Source: Magnetococcales bacterium (GTDB taxonomy: Bacteria; Pseudomonadota; Magnetococcia; Magnetococcales; JADGCH01). Taken from it: a stretch of 35,126 nucleotides of DNA. The notes under the pieces were generated by a model. It searched no databases. It was not told the DNA's origin and was given only the letters and a program-made list of their open reading frames with translations. Location: NCBI GenBank assembly GCA_015229115.1, contig JADGCH010000023.1, positions 1-35,126 on the forward strand, read 5' to 3'. Positions 9,528-18,723 of this stretch are shown piece by piece. Every line of letters begins with the position of its first letter. The first letter of the stretch is position 1. Made by a program: the position numbers and the translations under genes.

Positions 9528-11267
9528 ATGTTACGCTCTTTACTCAAATTTGGTATCAACGAGCAGTTGATCCTGTCCTTTATCGCCGTCATCATCGGCC
9601 TGATGGTGGGCTATGGTACCATCCTGTTTCACACCCTGATCGAACTGTGCCAGTTTCTGTTCATGGGCAGTACCAGTGAAAACGTCGGTGAGCTGGTTGC
9701 TTCGCTGCCACCCTGGTGGGTGCTGCTGATGCCGGTGCTGGGAGGGCTGATCGTTGGCCCCCTGGTCAATTTCATCATGCCTGGATCACGTGGCCACGGG
9801 GTACCGGAGGTGATGGTGGCAGCGGCGATGCACGATGGCAAACTGGAGCTCAAGGACGGCCTGGGCAAGATGTTGATCTGCTCCATCTCGATCGGCTGCG
9901 GCGGTTCGGTAGGTCGGGAGGGGCCGGTGATCCATCTGGGCGCCACGCTGGCCTCCTGGCTGGGACAAAAAATGCAGCTCCCGGCGCGCCATCTGCGCAC
10001 CGTGCTCGGCTGTGGAGCTGCTGCTGGCATCGCTGCATCGTTCAACGCCCCTATTGCGGGCGTCATCTTTGCGCTGGAGGTGATCCTGGGTGATTATGGC
10101 CTGGCCACCTTCTCCCCCATCGTGCTCTCTTCGGTCACGTCAACCGTGGTGGCGCGCTTTTATCTGGGCGACTTTCCAGCCTTCATTGTTCCTCATCATA
10201 CCCTGGCATCAATCTGGGAACTACCCGCTTATGTGGTTCTTGGTCTGGTTTGTGGCATCACAAGCATCGTGTTCATTTATACGCTGTTCAAGATTGAGGA
10301 CTGGTTTGGTCGTGTGCCCCTGCCACGCTATCTGAAACCGGTTCTGGGTGGCGCCATGGTAGGAGCGATAGCCATTGTCTATCCCCAGGTCATGGGGGTC
10401 GGTTACGACACCATCAACCAGGCGCTGCTGGAAGAGATGGCTGGCTGGATGATGGCAACGCTGGTGATCATGAAAATTATTGCCACAGCCATCACGCTTA
10501 GCAGTGGTTTTTCCGGAGGCGTTTTTACCCCCAGCCTGTTTCTTGGAGCGATGGTGGGAGGTGCGTTTGGCATGCTGGTCCATACGTTGTTGCCGACACT
10601 CTCATCCGGACCGGGGGCCTATACCCTGGTTGGCATGGGGGCCATGGCAGCTTCGGTACTGGGGGCGCCCATTGCCTCGATCCTGATGCTGTTCGAACTG
10701 ACCGGCGATTACCGCATCATGCTGGCCCTGATGGTGGCGACCATCGTCGCCTCGCTGCTCATCAACCAGGTCTATCGTGATTCCATTTACACCCAGGCCC
10801 TGCGCCGCAAGAACATCGATCTGCGTGTCAGCCGTGAAGAGAGCCTGCTGCAACAGATCGCGGTGCAATCGATCATGCGTCCAGCCGATTCCCACGCCAT
10901 TCCGGAAACCTTGCCGTTACGTACCATCATCAGCCGTTTTCAGCAAGGACAGGAGAGTCACCTGCTGGTGATCGATGGCAACAGCCGTCTGCACGGCATC
11001 ATCGCTTTTCAGGATATCCACGATATCGGCGATGGCCTGGAAGATCTGATACTGGCCCGCGACATGGCTATTCCCATCCATGTCACTATTACGCCATCCG
11101 ATCACCTTTATCATGCTTTCCAGATGATGGGCAGCGGGCCGATTGGGCTGTTGCCTGTTGTTTCTGAGGAATATCCTCACCGGGTGGTGGGCATGCTGAC
11201 CAACCACGATGTTATCCACGCTTACAACCGGGTGTTGACAGAACGTGACCACCGCAAAAACGAGTAG
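9528..11267 (+). CDS. ClC-type chloride channel/transporter with CBS domains
   Basis: Inner-membrane ClC family protein that conducts chloride or exchanges chloride for protons. It carries the three selectivity motifs: GSRGHGVPE, GREGP (the gating glutamate) and the SSGFSGGVFTPS region, plus the GIAASFNAPIAGVIFALE helix. About ten hydrophobic membrane spans are followed by a cytoplasmic pair of CBS domains over roughly the last 130 residues. The frame is open from 9426, but the first 34 residues are not membrane-like and do not resemble the family, so I prefer the ATG at 9528 (MLRSLLKFG), although its ribosome site is weak. The stop is 15 bases before the helicase start. Whether it is a channel or an antiporter cannot be decided here. 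Confidence 0.88.
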   Translation: MLRSLLKFGINEQLILSFIAVIIGLMVGYGTILFHTLIELCQFLFMGSTSENVGELVASLPPWWVLLMPVLGGLIVGPLVNFIMPGSRGHGVPEVMVAAAMHDGKLELKDGLGKMLICSISIGCGGSVGREGPVIHLGATLASWLGQKMQLPARHLRTVLGCGAAAGIAASFNAPIAGVIFALEVILGDYGLATFSPIVLSSVTSTVVARFYLGDFPAFIVPHHTLASIWELPAYVVLGLVCGITSIVFIYTLFKIEDWFGRVPLPRYLKPVLGGAMVGAIAIVYPQVMGVGYDTINQALLEEMAGWMMATLVIMKIIATAITLSSGFSGGVFTPSLFLGAMVGGAFGMLVHTLLPTLSSGPGAYTLVGMGAMAASVLGAPIASILMLFELTGDYRIMLALMVATIVASLLINQVYRDSIYTQALRRKNIDLRVSREESLLQQIAVQSIMRPADSHAIPETLPLRTIISRFQQGQESHLLVIDGNSRLHGIIAFQDIHDIGDGLEDLILARDMAIPIHVTITPSDHLYHAFQMMGSGPIGLLPVVSEEYPHRVVGMLTNHDVIHAYNRVLTERDHRKNE

Positions 11268-11282
11268 ATAGGAAGAGCTAAC

Positions 11283-13292
11283 ATGTCGGATCCGATTTTA
11301 TCCGATCTCAATGAGCCACAACGTCAGGCCGTTACCGCTGGAGCAGGACCACTGATGGTGCTGGCCGGAGCCGGATCGGGCAAGACCCGGGTACTGACGC
11401 GGCGCATTGCCCATCTGGTAGCACGCGGGGCGGCCCGTCCAGCGGAGATCATGGCGGTCACCTTCACCAACAAGGCTGCCCGCGAAATGCGCGACCGCAT
11501 TGCGCAACTGCTGGTCAACGATGGCACCCTGGCAACCAGTTCCCATCTGTGGATCGGCACCTTTCACAGCATCGGTGCCCGCCTGTTGCGCCAACATGCC
11601 GAATCACTGGGCTACAGTGCCGGTTTCACCATCCTTGATAGCAGTGACCAGAAGGAGGTGGTCAAGAAGCTGGTGGACATGATGGAATTTCGCCATGCTT
11701 ATTGGACACCGGAGCGTTTGGCCAACAGCATCTCGCGCTGGAAAGATGATGGCATCCATCCGGAAGAGCTTGGTCCGGAGCAGATCCAAAAGGAGCGTGA
11801 CCGACAACAGGTTGCCACCTTTTACCAGCACTACCAGAGCGAGCTGCAACGCACCAACTGCATGGATTTCGGGGACCTGCTGCTCAAGCCGCTGCTGCTG
11901 TGGCAGCAACAGCCCCAGTTGTTGGAGATCTACGCCGAGCGATTCCGTTACCTGCTGGTCGATGAGTACCAGGATACCAACGCCGTGCAATACCGCTGGA
12001 TCCGTGCCCTGGCTTCCATTCATCGCAATCTGTCGGTGGTGGGTGATGACGATCAGTCCATTTACAGCTGGCGCGGTGCCCGACTCGATAACATCCTGCG
12101 TTTTTCGGAAGACTTCCCCGATGTGCGTGTGATCCGGCTGGAACAGAACTACCGTTCCACGGCCAATATTCTCACGGCGGCGAGCCACCTCATCAGCCAC
12201 AACAGCGGTCGCATGAAAAAGCAGCTCTGGACCGAAGATGGTGCCGGTGACCGTATCACCCGTTACACCGCTCGCGACGGTCAGGCCGAGGCCGACTTTG
12301 TTGCCGATGAGATCGAACAGTTGGTGCGTCATGGACAATCTTTTTCGGATTGCGCCATACTGGTACGTACCGGCCGTCAGACCCGTCTGTTGGAAGAGCG
12401 GCTGGGTCGACGCATGATCCCCTACCAGATTGTCGGCGGTATCCGCTTCATGGACCGGGCTGAAATCAGGGATGCCCTGGCCTATCTGCGGCTGGTGGTG
12501 TCGCATCAGGACGATCTGGCCTTTGAACGGGCGGTGCAAACGCCCAAGAGGGGGCTAGGGTCTGTGACCCTGCAGCAGCTGCGCGACCAGGCCGCCGAGC
12601 AACAGCTGTCGCTGCTGAACGTGTCACGACGACTGGTTAACGATCCAGGCAGCGACCTGCGTCCGGCTGTGCGTCGCGGTCTGGGCCAGTTTGTTGAGCT
12701 GATCGACCAGTCGGTGGCCATGGTTGTCAACGGAGCCAATCCGGCCGGACTACTCGATCATCTGCTGACCCATTCCGGCTATCTCGCCAGCCTGGAGCAG
12801 GAGGAGCGCTTCCAGGAAAAACAGGACAATCTGATGGAACTGCGCAACGAGCTGGAGCGGCGTCAGGACCTGACTGCTTTCCTGGAGGATGTGGCGCTGG
12901 TCACCGACATGATCGAACAGCAGAAAAACCTGGTGACACTGAACCGTGTCATCATCTCGACCCTGCATGCTGCCAAGGGACTGGAGTTTCCGGTTGTCTT
13001 TCTGGTTGGTTTGGAGGAGGAATTGCTGCCCCACAAGCTGGCTGTCAACGATGGTGGCAGCGCTGGGCTGGAAGAGGAACGGCGGCTGACCTATGTCGGT
13101 ATCACCCGTGCCCGTGAACGGCTTTATCTCACGCATGCCCTGCAGCGCTGGGTCGGCACACGGCCGGTGGATGTGGTGCCATCACGATTTCTGGCCGAGA
13201 TCCCGTCCGAGGTGGTCTACAGTCGCGGCAGTGGTTTCTCGATCAACCGCGGCGTCTCGAACCAGGGCGCCAAACGGTGGGGCCAATGGTAG
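11283..13292 (+). CDS. UvrD/PcrA/Rep-family ATP-dependent DNA helicase
   Basis: Superfamily 1A 3'-5' DNA helicase, probably acting in repair or replication restart. The 669-residue protein shows Walker A GAGSGKT (K34), the DEYQDT Walker [20 protein letters not shown], and the C-terminal [14 protein letters not shown] and [11 protein letters not shown] motifs. It is shorter than E. coli UvrD (about 720 residues) and closer to Rep in size, so I do not assign a symbol. The ATG at 11283 has GGAAGAG upstream. Its 3' end overlaps the trmFO frame, which suggests co-transcription of channel, helicase and trmFO. Confidence 0.93.
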   Translation: MSDPILSDLNEPQRQAVTAGAGPLMVLAGAGSGKTRVLTRRIAHLVARGAARPAEIMAVTFTNKAAREMRDRIAQLLVNDGTLATSSHLWIGTFHSIGARLLRQHAESLGYSAGFTILDSSDQKEVVKKLVDMMEFRHAYWTPERLANSISRWKDDGIHPEELGPEQIQKERDRQQVATFYQHYQSELQRTNCMDFGDLLLKPLLLWQQQPQLLEIYAERFRYLLVDEYQDTNAVQYRWIRALASIHRNLSVVGDDDQSIYSWRGARLDNILRFSEDFPDVRVIRLEQNYRSTANILTAASHLISHNSGRMKKQLWTEDGAGDRITRYTARDGQAEADFVADEIEQLVRHGQSFSDCAILVRTGRQTRLLEERLGRRMIPYQIVGGIRFMDRAEIRDALAYLRLVVSHQDDLAFERAVQTPKRGLGSVTLQQLRDQAAEQQLSLLNVSRRLVNDPGSDLRPAVRRGLGQFVELIDQSVAMVVNGANPAGLLDHLLTHSGYLASLEQEERFQEKQDNLMELRNELERRQDLTAFLEDVALVTDMIEQQKNLVTLNRVIISTLHAAKGLEFPVVFLVGLEEELLPHKLAVNDGGSAGLEEERRLTYVGITRARERLYLTHALQRWVGTRPVDVVPSRFLAEIPSEVVYSRGSGFSINRGVSNQGAKRWGQW

Positions 13293-13297
13293 AGTCG

Positions 13298-14632
13298 ATG
13301 GCAGAAGAGGTCACCATCATCGGGGCTGGTCTGGCCGGTTGTGAGGCAGCCTGGCAGCTGGCGCAACGGCATATTCCGGTGCGCCTGTACGAGATGCGTC
13401 CTGGGCGCATGACGCCAGCTCACACCAGCGACCATTGTGGCGAGCTGGTCTGCTCCAATTCGTTGCGGTCTGACGATGCCGAACGCAGCGCCGTTGGCCT
13501 GCTGCATGAAGAGATGCGCCGCCTTGACAGCCTGATCCTGGCCACAGCCGATAGCCATCGCTTGCCAGCTGGCACGGCGCTGGCCGTTGATCGCCAGGGT
13601 TTTGCCAACCAGCTGACCCACTGCATGCACAGTCATCCTTACATTACCCTTGTCCGTGATGAGGTGATCACCCTACCGGAACAGGGCTGGGTGCTGGTAG
13701 CCTCCGGTCCGCTGACCTCAACAGCGCTGGCCGATCATTTACGCCAGCGGCTTGGCCATGATTATCTGGCCTTTTTCGATGCCATTGCCCCCATTGTGGC
13801 GCTGGAATCGATCGATTTTAATCAAGCCTGGCGTCAGTCGCGCTATGGTCGTGGTGATGGCGACGATTACATCAACTGCCCACTCAGTCACGAGCAGTAT
13901 GAACAATTCATCGATGCCCTGCTTGCAGCCGACAAGGTCGCGTTACGATCGTTTGAACAGACCGGCTATTTCGAGGGTTGTCTGCCCATTGAGGTGATGG
14001 CTGAGCGGGGACGACAAACCCTGCGTTTTGGCCCGATGAAGCCGGTTGGCCTCAACAACCCTCACCAGGAAGGGCGCTCGCCCTATGCCGTGGTGCAACT
14101 GCGGCAGGATAACCAGCTGGGGACCCTGTGGAACATGGTCGGGTTTCAGACCAAACTCACCTGGCCGGAGCAACATCGCCTTTTCCGTACCATCCCGGGT
14201 CTGGAACAGGCTGAATTTTATCGTCTCGGGGCCTTGCATCGCAACACCTTCATCAACAGTCCACAGCTGCTAACGACAACCCTGCAACTGAAGCACGATC
14301 CACGTCTGCTGTTCGCGGGCCAGATGATCGGCGTCGAAGGCTATGTCGAGTCGGCCGCCATGGGATTGCTGGCTGGCCTGTTTCTGGCGCAGCTCTGCCG
14401 TGGCAACACGCCACCAGTGCCTCCCCCTGTCACCACCGCTCACGGTGCCCTGCTGGCTCACGTCACCGGAGGAGCCCGGAACGACTCATTCCAGCCCATG
14501 AATGTCAATTTTGGCCTGTTCCCTCCGCTCGATCCACCGATCGGCAAGCGGTGGCGCCAGCAAGCCATGAGCCGCCGGGCACTGGAAGATCTGGAACGGT
14601 GGCGCATGGAGTACGGCGGAGCACCGGCATGA
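13298..14632 (+). CDS. trmFO: Methylenetetrahydrofolate-tRNA-(uracil-5-)-methyltransferase TrmFO
   Basis: FAD- and folate-dependent enzyme that makes 5-methyluridine at tRNA position 54. The FAD-binding GAGLAG motif sits at the N-terminus ([15 protein letters not shown]). The two conserved cysteine segments of the family are present: [10 protein letters not shown] and [11 protein letters not shown]. The end contains the NVNFGLFPP signature. I use the ATG at 13298, which puts the FAD motif at residue 9; an ATG at 13286 and GTG at 13277 in the same frame overlap the helicase stop and are possible. The stop overlaps the next start as ATGA. Identification is secure; only the start is uncertain. 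Confidence 0.95.
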   Translation: MAEEVTIIGAGLAGCEAAWQLAQRHIPVRLYEMRPGRMTPAHTSDHCGELVCSNSLRSDDAERSAVGLLHEEMRRLDSLILATADSHRLPAGTALAVDRQGFANQLTHCMHSHPYITLVRDEVITLPEQGWVLVASGPLTSTALADHLRQRLGHDYLAFFDAIAPIVALESIDFNQAWRQSRYGRGDGDDYINCPLSHEQYEQFIDALLAADKVALRSFEQTGYFEGCLPIEVMAERGRQTLRFGPMKPVGLNNPHQEGRSPYAVVQLRQDNQLGTLWNMVGFQTKLTWPEQHRLFRTIPGLEQAEFYRLGALHRNTFINSPQLLTTTLQLKHDPRLLFAGQMIGVEGYVESAAMGLLAGLFLAQLCRGNTPPVPPPVTTAHGALLAHVTGGARNDSFQPMNVNFGLFPPLDPPIGKRWRQQAMSRRALEDLERWRMEYGGAPA

Positions 14633-16182
14633 ACGGGCCCGTTACAGAAGCTGAACTGCTGCAACTGGTGGCCCGGGGCGAGGACAGTCGTCACCAGTTC
14701 AAGCAGGACTGCAGAAATGGCGAAGCCCTGGCGGCAGAACTGGTGGCCTTCGCCAACTCGAATGGCGGATTCCTGATCATCGGTGTCAGCGATAGCGGCC
14801 ATATTACCGGCCTGTCTCCTGCTGATGTCAACCGTATCAACCAACTTCTTGCCAATACTGCATCGCAACAGGTCAAGCCTCCCATCAATCCGATAACGAC
14901 TAACATCATGACAGCTCATGGCCTGGTCATCGTGGCTGAAATTGTCGAGGGAATCAACAAACCCTATCTTGATCATACTGATTCCATGTCCCGCCTTGAG
15001 CAAATTGGCCATTTTCTCGGTTTGCGTCGCAGCATGATCGGACTGCTGGTCATGGTGCTGTTGATCGGCCTCGGTGAACGTATGGCCGAGCGTTTTTTGC
15101 CACTCTATCTGCTGGCCGTTGGTGGTGGTACCTGGGCCATCGGTATGCTGGGGGGCATGCAGAATTTGCTCTCGGCGCTCTATTCTTTCCCTGGAGGTTA
15201 TCTTTCGGACCGCATCGGGGCCAAACGGGCGTTGTTGCTGTTCAACGCCTTGGCCATGGTCGGATTTTTGATTGTGGCCCTGATTCCAACCTGGCAGGCG
15301 GTGTTGTTCGGAGCGATGCTGTTTGTCTCCTGGTCGGCCATTTCGCTACCGGCTACCATGGGGCTGATCAGCCAGCTGCTACCGGCCAACAAGCGCACCA
15401 TGGGTATCTCGATGCACTCGATGATGGCACGCATCCCCAAGGCCATTGGTCCGGTGCTGGGAGGTGCGTTGATTGCCTGGCTGGGCGAAGGAGATGGCGT
15501 CCGTCTGGCCATGGCACTGGCCTTTTTGCTGGGTGGTATCGCCATGGTGCTGCAACACCGGCTGATCGAGCCACAACCCCCTGAAAACAGCGCAACGGCC
15601 GAAAAAAACCCGCTGCGTCTCTGGGCCAGCATGAGCCAGCCGCTGCGCCACCTGTTGCTGTCTGATATTCTGCTGCGTTTCTGCGAGCAGATCCCCAATG
15701 CCTTCGTCATCCTGTGGTGCATGCAGTGGATTGCCGAGCCGGTGACGGCGTGGCAGTTCGGCCTTCTGACCGCCATTGAGATGATCACCAGCCTGCTGAT
15801 TTACATCCCGGTGGCCCGCTGGGCTGACCAAGGGCATAAAAAGCCGTTCGTGCTGGCAACGTTCCTCTTCTTTACCGCTTTTCCGCTGGTGCTGCTGTTC
15901 AGCCACACCCTACCCATGCTGGTGCTGGCCTTTGTGGTACGGGGATTGAAGGAGTTTGGCGAGCCGAGTCGCAAGGCCATGATCGTCGAGCTGTCTCCCG
16001 ACGGGCGCAAAGCGGCCATGTTTGGGCTGTACTATCTGATCCGTGATGTCGTGGTCGCCTGCGCTGCTTTCGGCGGTGCCGCGCTGTGGCAGATTGGACC
16101 GGAAGTCAACCTGCTGACAGCGGCGGCTTTTGGCATGCTGGGGACGATCTGGTTTGCCCTGCGCGTGGAACCCACCGGATAA
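14629..16182 (+). CDS. AlbA_2 (Schlafen-type) domain fused to MFS transporter
   Basis: A 517-residue protein in two unlike parts. Residues about 6-115 match the N-terminal part of AlbA_2/Schlafen-type putative DNA- or nucleotide-binding domains: [29 protein letters not shown], the NPI..N segment and GINKPYLDH. The domain stops short of its usual end. From M120 ([10 protein letters not shown]) a full-length MFS permease of about 398 residues begins, with about 11-12 membrane spans and an MFS-type loop motif [13 protein letters not shown] after the second or third span. No ribosome site precedes the M120 codon (14986), so translation probably begins at 14629, where ATGA overlaps the trmFO stop. 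The junction could be a genuine fusion or the scar of a deletion. Substrate is unknown. Confidence 0.8.
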   Translation: MNGPVTEAELLQLVARGEDSRHQFKQDCRNGEALAAELVAFANSNGGFLIIGVSDSGHITGLSPADVNRINQLLANTASQQVKPPINPITTNIMTAHGLVIVAEIVEGINKPYLDHTDSMSRLEQIGHFLGLRRSMIGLLVMVLLIGLGERMAERFLPLYLLAVGGGTWAIGMLGGMQNLLSALYSFPGGYLSDRIGAKRALLLFNALAMVGFLIVALIPTWQAVLFGAMLFVSWSAISLPATMGLISQLLPANKRTMGISMHSMMARIPKAIGPVLGGALIAWLGEGDGVRLAMALAFLLGGIAMVLQHRLIEPQPPENSATAEKNPLRLWASMSQPLRHLLLSDILLRFCEQIPNAFVILWCMQWIAEPVTAWQFGLLTAIEMITSLLIYIPVARWADQGHKKPFVLATFLFFTAFPLVLLFSHTLPMLVLAFVVRGLKEFGEPSRKAMIVELSPDGRKAAMFGLYYLIRDVVVACAAFGGAALWQIGPEVNLLTAAAFGMLGTIWFALRVEPTG

Positions 16183-16199
16183 CCGGTGTAAAGGAGCAG

Positions 16200-16844
16200 C
16201 TACTGCACCTTTCTCAAGGACTGCTCGATTTTCTCCGACATGGAAGAGATCTCGCTGATGACGCGATCGATATCACCGGCCAACTCACGCGCCACCCGGG
16301 CCGTTCCCTTGACTTCACCGGCCACGACGGCAAACCCCTTGCCGAACTCTCCAGCACGTGACGCCTGAATGCCGGCATTGATGGCCAGAACCTCCAGCTC
16401 ATTGGAGATCTTTTCGATACCATGCAAGGTCTTCGAGACATCGCGGGTATTACGGTCGATTTCGCGTCGCACGTCCGACAAGTCAGCAAAGACCTGCTGG
16501 TTGGTGCCATCGCGATGCTCTTTCAACACACCATAAAACATCAGGGCCGATGCACTGGTCAGGATCTCGCCCTGGCCGCGGTGGCTGTTGATCAGGTCGA
16601 TGACATCGGTCGATCCGGTCGCCTCCATGATAAAGTCGACCGGTTGCCCCTTGATGGCCGACTCCATGTTGGTGGTCGTTTTGATGCCATGCTTCTTGGC
16701 CAGCACAATAGCCGGGGCATTGGCATCGACATCGGTAACATAGATGACCTCGACCCGTTTGCTGCCAATAAACAACTGGAGCAGCTCCTTGCCGTTTTCA
16801 CCGCCTCCGACAATGCCAACTGTCTTTTTTTCACTGATCTCCAT
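16200..16844 (-). CDS. Soluble Rossmann NAD-binding domain fused to chemoreceptor signalling tip
   Basis: A 214-residue protein without membrane segments. Residues 8-105 form a Rossmann domain: GGGENG (13-18) is a GxGxxG loop, D38 ends the second strand (favouring NAD over NADP), and IMEATGS (72-78) is typical of oxidoreductase or aspartate-dehydrogenase-like N-terminal domains. No dehydrogenase catalytic domain follows. Instead residues about 120-214 match the methyl-accepting chemotaxis signalling hairpin, with the tip LAINAGIQASRAGEFGKGFAVV (153-174) spelled by N156, Q160, R163 and E166. The methylation helices and HAMP are absent. By homology the tip should bind CheA/CheW. It lies near the ferredoxin and dsr genes, on the strand opposite dsrCMK. 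I infer sensing of a nucleotide or metabolite; the ligand is unknown. Confidence 0.85.
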   Translation of the reverse strand: MEISEKKTVGIVGGGENGKELLQLFIGSKRVEVIYVTDVDANAPAIVLAKKHGIKTTTNMESAIKGQPVDFIMEATGSTDVIDLINSHRGQGEILTSASALMFYGVLKEHRDGTNQQVFADLSDVRREIDRNTRDVSKTLHGIEKISNELEVLAINAGIQASRAGEFGKGFAVVAGEVKGTARVARELAGDIDRVISEISSMSEKIEQSLRKVQ

Positions 16845-16886
16845 TTTTGTCCACCATGTCTGCCGTCTGACGATACCACCCGACTA

Positions 16887-16916
16887 TAGAATCCTTTAAC
16901 ATAGAATCTTTTAACA
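16887..16916. repeat. Two tandem 15-bp repeats upstream of the Rossmann-chemoreceptor gene
   Basis: TAGAATCCTTTAACA is followed directly by TAGAATCTTTTAACA; the two copies differ at one base. They lie 43-72 bases upstream of the minus-strand start at 16844, in an A+T-rich gap between that gene and the ferredoxin gene. They could be a regulator binding site or part of the promoter. A TATAGT -10-like hexamer lies at 16883-16888 on the minus strand, next to and partly within the first copy. Confidence 0.6.
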
Positions 16917-16961
16917 TAAAGAAAAGTCAAATGAAAGACTCATTGTTAAAATCACGCAGGG

Positions 16962-17273
16962 CTACAGATTAAGCATGAGCCGCTCGACGGGCTTGCCCTG
17001 ATCGAAGTGCTGGTCACAGATATCGACCACATCCCGGGCAGTCACTCTGCCATACCAAACACCATCCGGATAAACAACGACGGTTGGACCCTGGTTGCAG
17101 GGGCCCATGCAGAAGGTTCCGGTCAGCTGGATCTGATCAAAGCCACCCCGCTTTTCAATTTCAGTTGAAAAAGCCTCTATCACCGAGGCTGACCCGGACG
17201 TGCGGCACGATCCCTTCGGATGTCCATCCGGGCGCTGATTCATACAGACAAAAACATGATATTTCGGTTTCAT
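16962..17273 (-). CDS. Thioredoxin-like [2Fe-2S] ferredoxin
   Basis: A 103-residue protein of the thioredoxin-fold [2Fe-2S] ferredoxin family (related to NuoE and Shethna-type ferredoxins), a soluble one-electron carrier. The four cluster cysteines are visible: C10 in FVCMNQRPDGHPKGSC, C23 at the end of that segment, then two in TFCMGPCNQGP. VVVYPDGVWYGRV is the usual strand after the second pair. Length is normal. It is transcribed away from dsrC, with its own good promoter at 17315-17343. The partner may be DsrMK, KorAB or another redox enzyme; the sequence does not say which. Confidence 0.88.
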   Translation of the reverse strand: MKPKYHVFVCMNQRPDGHPKGSCRTSGSASVIEAFSTEIEKRGGFDQIQLTGTFCMGPCNQGPTVVVYPDGVWYGRVTARDVVDICDQHFDQGKPVERLMLNL

Positions 17274-17314
17274 CGGTCGCTTTCCCCCTATAAAAAAACA
17301 TTCCTAGTGTTCGC

Positions 17315-17343
17315 ATTATGCCGCCCATTGCTGTATAAGTCAA
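17315..17343 (-). promoter_or_regulatory. Candidate sigma70 promoter of the [2Fe-2S] ferredoxin gene
   Basis: The minus strand reads TTGACT (17338-17343), 17 bases, CATAAT (17315-17320), with five of six consensus matches in each hexamer. It lies about 42 bases upstream of the ferredoxin ATG and points away from dsrC. Confidence 0.6.
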
Positions 17344-17388
17344 CTCGTGGATCAGCGAGCAACGGGACAACGGGCAAATCTTCCCTTG

Positions 17389-17415
17389 TTGACTTTCAGG
17401 AAATGATGATATACT
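17389..17415 (+). promoter_or_regulatory. Candidate promoter of dsrC-dsrM-dsrK
   Basis: TTGACT (17389-17394), 15 bases, TATACT (17410-17415). The hexamers are good, but the spacer is two bases shorter than optimal, which may mean that an activator is needed. It lies about 120 bases before dsrC and is divergent from the ferredoxin promoter. The rest of the 264-base gap 17274-17537 shows no gene. Confidence 0.45.
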
Positions 17416-17537
17416 GATACTCTACCACGCCGGAATCCTCCTGAAATTTTCCTGGATCCGGGTGATCACCACTCTTAAAATTTTCAGATCGGTCGAACTG
17501 TATCGTTCTGTAACGGATAATCGAGGAGACGACGACA

Positions 17538-17873
17538 ATGTCCAGCTTCGAACTCAATGGTAAAACTTACGAAACTGATGAAGATGGCTATCTGGTCAAT
17601 CTTGGTGACTGGAGCGAGGAAGTGGCCAATTACCTGGCCAAATCAGAAGGCGTTGATATGACGGAGGCCCACTGGGAAGTAGTTCATTTTCTGCGCGAAT
17701 ATTATGAAGAATACAAGATTGCACCGATGATCCGTATTCTGACCAAGGCCATTGGCAAAAAACTGGGTAAGGAGAAGGGCAATACCAAGTACCTGTATGA
17801 CCTCTATCCCGGTGGACCAGCCAAGCAGGCGTGTAAAATTGCTGGTTTGCCGAAACCTACTGGCTGCGTGTAG
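17538..17873 (+). CDS. dsrC: DsrC sulfur-carrier protein
   Basis: Small sulfur-carrier protein of dissimilatory sulfur metabolism. DsrC forms a trisulfide with sulfite-derived sulfur at DsrAB and is reduced by the DsrMK membrane complex. At 111 residues it has the family start (FELNGKTYETDEDGYLVNL) and the C-terminal arm ACKIAGLPKPTGCV, with both redox cysteines: C99 and the penultimate C110. Having both cysteines separates true DsrC from TusE-like homologs that keep one. It is followed 109 bases later by dsrM and dsrK, which supports this role. The GAGGAG ribosome site fits the ATG at 17538. No dsrAB lies in the window, so the direction (sulfite reduction or sulfur oxidation) is open. Confidence 0.93.
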   Translation: MSSFELNGKTYETDEDGYLVNLGDWSEEVANYLAKSEGVDMTEAHWEVVHFLREYYEEYKIAPMIRILTKAIGKKLGKEKGNTKYLYDLYPGGPAKQACKIAGLPKPTGCV

Positions 17874-17982
17874 GTTTACACCTGATTTTACGCCTATCTT
17901 GTTATTGCCGGCAGCATAGAAGCATCCTGTGCTGCCCGAGCAAAATGTCTGGTATGTATTTGAGACTAAGGGAGAATGCCGG

Positions 17983-18723
17983 ATGTTACTCTTGCTTGCC
18001 TATATGGCTCTCGGCATTTTTGTGGCTGGTTTTGGCTGGCGTATCTGGCGTTATGCCAGCACCCCAGCGCCTTTGAAGATCCCCACCACGCCCGCACCAA
18101 CCACCTCATCAGGCGTCGCTTGGCGCCTGTTTACCGAGGTGGCCTTTTTCAACAGCCTGTTCAAAGGCAACAAGTGGACCTGGGCAGGGGGCTATCTGTT
18201 CCATTTGGCCCTCGCTCTGGTGCTGATACGCCATCTGCGCTACTTCATCGATCCGCTGCCCCATTTCATGGTTTACGTCCAGATCGCTGGTGTGGTGGCC
18301 GGAGTGGCCATGGTAGCGGCTCTGGCCTTTCTGTTGGTGCGTCGCCTGCTGGTGGAACGGGTGCGGTTCATCTCCTCCATCGCCGACTACCTCTGGCTGT
18401 TGTTGCTATTGGCTATTGGCGCGACAGGTCTCTGCATGCAGTTCGTCAGTCGGCCCGATATCGTCGCCGTCAAAAGTGCCATGATCGGCTGGGTGACGTT
18501 CCGGGGCTTTGAGCTGCCCACAGACGCGGTGTTCATTCTCCACTTCCTGCTGGTGCTGGTGCTGATGGCCCTGTTCCCATTCAGTAAGCTGATGCATTTG
18601 GGCGGTATCTTCTTCAGCCCAACACGCAACCAGGCCGACAACCCGCGTGAGGTCAAGCACGTCAATCCGTGGGCTGAGTCGATCGGTGCCGTTTTTTCGA
18701 CAAAGGAGACATCCCGTGGCTGA
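17983..18723 (+). CDS. dsrM: DsrM-like membrane cytochrome b (NarI family)
   Basis: Heme b membrane subunit that exchanges electrons between the quinone pool and DsrK. The 246-residue protein has five predicted membrane spans (about 2-22, 66-88, 95-119, 133-155, 181-205). Four histidines in spans 2 and 5 (H74, H84, H187, H205) are placed as in NarI/DsrM diheme proteins. I use the ATG at 17983, preceded by AGGGAGA; the frame is open from 17929, but the extra residues are not membrane-like. It overlaps the dsrK start by 8 bases. The DsrM role is inferred from the dsrC and dsrK neighbours; alone it would be called a NarI-like subunit. Confidence 0.85.
   Translation: MLLLLAYMALGIFVAGFGWRIWRYASTPAPLKIPTTPAPTTSSGVAWRLFTEVAFFNSLFKGNKWTWAGGYLFHLALALVLIRHLRYFIDPLPHFMVYVQIAGVVAGVAMVAALAFLLVRRLLVERVRFISSIADYLWLLLLLAIGATGLCMQFVSRPDIVAVKSAMIGWVTFRGFELPTDAVFILHFLLVLVLMALFPFSKLMHLGGIFFSPTRNQADNPREVKHVNPWAESIGAVFSTKETSRG

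Noticed and set aside
14458-15012. Minus-strand frame of 184 codons across the trmFO/AlbA_2-MFS boundary
   Set aside because: It overlaps two conserved plus-strand genes and shows no motif. I considered whether it explains the fusion point, but it does not.
16173-16188. CACCGG-ATAA-CCGGTG palindrome at the end of the AlbA_2-MFS gene
   Set aside because: The stem is only six pairs, without a T-run on either side, so it is not convincing as a bidirectional terminator.
17908-17945. Hairpin GGCAGCA/TGCTGCC between dsrC and dsrM as a terminator
   Set aside because: No T-run follows and dsrM/dsrK are likely co-transcribed; it may at most tune dsrC mRNA stability.
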